Shown here: one piece after another, positions 61,021-64,000 of the stretch
Position numbering within the stretch: position 1 is the stretch's first letter
Layout of the letters: the number at the start of each line of letters is the position of its first letter
Source: Fremontodendron californicum
Lineage: Eukaryota > Streptophyta > Magnoliopsida > Malvales > Malvaceae
DNA: 64,000 bases
Direction of reading: 5' to 3'
Assembly: GCA_030761205.1 (NCBI GenBank)
Contig: JAULJL010000047.1
Location: 2,425,501 to 2,489,500 of the forward strand
The notes under the pieces: model-generated
The model's input: the letters and a program-made list of their open reading frames with translations, nothing else
Told to the model about the DNA's origin: nothing
The model's database searches: none
Translations under genes and position numbers: made by a program

Positions 61021-62586
61021 TTGTGAAGATCAATATTGCAGTTTGAGAAATTAGAGCTTAACGATAATTTTGATTAATGGAATTATCTTTTTTCCTTTAC
61101 TTATGTGATGAAGACTCAATTAAGAGTTGTAAACCCAAGTGCAGGTTATGTTCAAGTAATAAATTCTCGGGTGTCCGAGGTCGAACCACAGGGAAGCGTA
61201 TTAGTAAGTATAAGTTTATAAATATATAAGAAAAAAGAAAGTAAACAAGATATTAGGGAATCAACAACAAAACAAGATAATCATAAAAGAAATTAAACAA
61301 GATATAAAAAAACAATAAGAAAAGATGTTGAGGTTAGAGAATCCACTCTTGGTGTTATGCTAAGATTAATCTTGTTTTATTACACAATTGAAATTCACAC
61401 ATGAGGGAGGTTCCAATCGGAAGGTTTAGCAATTCAGTCCAAATTGTCCAACGTCCATAGCATATGATATTATGTTCATTTGGTGTCCTCAAAACTCATA
61501 AAAAGAGTCCAAGCATTCCTTATGCCAAGGTATATGTCTACAACAAATCAAGGTTATGAAACCAAGCATTTACTGTGCCATTTTCATTGTCAATAATGAA
61601 TCAAGATCCCTACTTTGCAAGTATGATTTTAAACCAAAAGAAAATATTATCTATACTAGTGTTTATAAATGATGATTCATTTTAGCTCATGTTTAAGAGA
61701 CTAACCTTAGCATTTACCAAAAGCTTCACCTCATCACCTCAACAATATGATTAGCAACACATACTAGATATGAATAAAATGAAAAGAAATGTAAGAAGCA
61801 TAAGTAAATAAAAAAAAGAAAACTAGAGAAAGGAAAGAAGAAGAAAACTTAGAGAATTTTATTACAATGGCTAATATCCTACCAATGTACAATATTACTC
61901 TTACAATCATCCAAGGCCCTCTATTTATACACATTTTGGAGAGCTAAATGACAAGAGACAAGCTTTATAAATTTCAAAGGTAGGTATAATAGGTGGGTGC
62001 ATTTTTCTAACAATTTTCGTCATATTGTATGACAATTCTGATCAGCCAGCTTGATGGTTGATTTTGTTAATGTTGGAGGCTTGATCTGATCAAATTGTCT
62101 TCTAGAAAAATATTCCCCTATCAGTTTGTGATCCATAGCCGTTGGAATCAGTTCATTTTCTCATGTGGATCAGAAGATATGGTCAAAATACCAAAACTGG
62201 TCAGAACAGACGGCATTGCACATCAGCCAACTTGATACCACATTTCGCTAGGGAAAACGACTCCGTTTCAAGAAGTGTAAAGCATGAAAAAGATAGATAT
62301 GTCTCTTAACTTTGCACTGTAAAAATTTCAGCCTTACTGCTTCAGTGAAACTCCAGATATAGCTGATATGGAAAAAGGTGTTGGAACTGGAATTGAACTA
62401 GATTTGCCCTTAATTCTTGATTTAACCTAGTAATCTGAAATCACTCAAAGAAACTCGTGAAAAACACCAAATTACATAAAAATATAAAAGATCATAAACA
62501 CAATTAGACTAAGCAATAATAACTCGTATTTGACACAAAACAATAATAAAACATAACTAAAAACTATATAATTATACGAGTTATCA
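61020..62586 (-). repeat. LTR of an Athila-like element
   Basis: On the minus strand the LTR starts TGATAACTCGTATAATTATA at 62586, directly after the tract TAAGTGTGGGGGTG (62600-62587). The family-typical text TTCTCGGGTGTCCGAGGTCG...ACCACAGGGAAGCG lies near 61168. The left border near 61020 is approximate. No coding was found. Confidence 0.55.
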
Positions 62587-62600
62587 CACCCCCACACTTA
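62587..62600 (-). promoter_or_regulatory. Polypurine tract of the right-hand retrotransposon
   Basis: The minus strand reads TAAGTGTGGGGGTG immediately before the LTR start TGATAACTCG. This is the site used for plus-strand priming. Confidence 0.6.
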
Positions 62601-64000
62601 GATTGTTGCTAGTCCCTAGCAACGACTCAATCCTAGAAAAAAAAATAAACAGGAAAACAAGTTAAAGAGATCTCAAACAAACAAGCAAGATCAAGCGTAA
62701 GAATTGGCAAGGCATCTAATTAAGTATCATTGGCATATTAAGTTCGAGTAAAGGGTCAATGAGATTAAAATTGAAGGCATTACCGTACGATTGAGGAACT
62801 TCCTTCTTGGCGAGACTTTAGCTAGCCATGGAGGACTAGGCAAACTATAGCTTCCTAAGTACACATGCTAAGATTCTTGTCACTGCAGTTCACAAGTGAA
62901 CTTGACAAATCTGATCGGTACAGAGATGAATCTGAGGTTTATGGACAAGTGAGGAGTGGAATGTTCAAACATAATCTGAGGTTTATCACAAGTTAGGCTC
63001 AAGAAATATAATAATAATGTGATCAATCCTCTCAAAATATTTCCATTCTCACTCATCCTTAGTCCTATGTTCAACATAAATATTTTGAAAAGAAAACAAA
63101 AAAGCAAGAAAAGACTCGATCCAAAGAAAATAGAAAAGTAACAACCTCTCTATAATGAAGAACCTCGAATCTTTAATTCTGAGTTTTTTTAAGCACAAGT
63201 GATTTTCTTTTGATTTGTGCCCTCATTGGGACATCTTTTATGCACAATCACATCTATTCATAATCATCAATCTTTTTTTTTTTTTTTTTTTTTCAGAAAT
63301 CACATTGGATTCCATACTTTCTTTTTCTTTCTTTTCATTCAATTGATCAAACAAGACAGATTTTCATCAGCTCTTTTTTTCAGCATCTTTTTCACAACTC
63401 ATCACAACATTGTTTTGGCATCAATAAGTTCGAAGTTCACGACTCTAAAAATAGTCACTCATTCTAACTACCATCTTTTGCATTATTCCCATTTTTTTTA
63501 TTTTTTTTTATTTTTTTTCAGATTTCAAAAGATAACAAAATAAACAAGAAAGAAACACACAATCCCAAACCCAATGATCACAAATATTAACATAAAAGTA
63601 TAAAGAGGGAATGGGGGTCGGAATCGTATCCGTTCACTTTGGCATAATTTCTGGAGTTCATATCTAGGGATCCAACCCGAAGGTTTACAACCTATGGGCT
63701 CCTAATGTAAGGGGGGCAAGATAAGGGGCTTTCTGGATAGTGACTTTGTTCTAAGATCAGATCATGTATAGATGCAAGCATCTATGTGATGACCTAAATC
63801 TGCATGTGGAATGAAGAGAAAAAGTAAACTTACTATGTCTTCCCAGTTTTCCGTGGCTTTTCAAAGGCTCACCATGAATTCACATTCCAACAAAAATTGA
63901 ACCGATCTGCCAAAAACAATCTCAAAGACATTTGATCATCAAAAATATTCAATTTTCAGAAAACCAAATTGAAAATAACCTAGATAACTTAATCAAAGCC
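62601..64000 (-). mobile_element. Interior of the same retrotransposon, 3' non-coding part
   Basis: Sequence next to the polypurine tract, continuing past the window end. It begins TAGATTGTTGCTAGTCCCTA on the plus strand, a motif I associate with the region upstream of the tract in Athila-like elements. Poly(T)/poly(A) runs lie at 63271-63293 and 63490-63520. No gag, pol or env domain lies within the visible part. Confidence 0.45.

Overview
This window is nuclear DNA of a flowering plant, most likely a core eudicot. It is strongly AT-rich, carries GT-AG introns, and is full of plant transposon families (TRIM, Ogre/Tat-like LTRs, CACTA, Helitron and several MITE families). Only two genes look intact, and both have recognisable Arabidopsis counterparts. 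I cannot name the species. I see no bacterial genes, CRISPR, rRNA or tRNA genes.

Left third (1-28 kb): a gene desert of repeats. Positions 1-8860 are a hierarchical tandem array built from pieces of a TRIM retrotransposon plus non-TRIM sequence. Its right edge (8861-9406) holds a structurally complete TRIM with two 141-bp LTRs, an initiator-tRNA-Met primer site and a 5-bp target duplication. Next come a tandem pair of Ogre/Tat-like LTR segments (10.35-14.95 kb), a broken WD40 gene of the RUP1/RUP2 type split by a MITE (15.1-16.2 kb), a broken FAR1-related gene on the minus strand (17.2-19.5 kb), and AT-rich sequence with a foldback element and a Helitron-like element.

Middle (28.4-41.7 kb): a nested stack of insertions. 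An old hAT-like MITE was split by a 10.26-kb CACTA transposon and, separately, by a younger copy of the same MITE. The CACTA holds two copies of a TNP1-like gene around a TNP2 carboxyl-terminal fragment, which is itself split by a 2.4-kb solo LTR. To the right are two more inverted-repeat elements, one with a perfect 9-bp target duplication.

Right-centre (42-55 kb): the gene island. An AHL14-type AT-hook/PPC protein (41992-46991, six exons) is followed on the same strand by an EIN4-type ethylene receptor (51457-54886, two exons, 762 residues). From memory, the Arabidopsis counterparts are neighbours (At3g04590 and At3g04580), so this looks like conserved microsynteny. The AHL14-type gene reads ATT where the start codon is expected. 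Both genes carry a copy of the same small Mutator-like MITE in an intron.

Right end (55.4-64 kb): no genes, but decayed LTR retrotransposons on the minus strand, including LTR borders, polypurine tracts and primer-site-like sequences. The last element runs off the window.

I found no clearly new biochemical system. The most unusual items are the TRIM-derived higher-order array, the three-level nest with its rearranged CACTA, and the apparently missing AUG of the AHL14-type gene.
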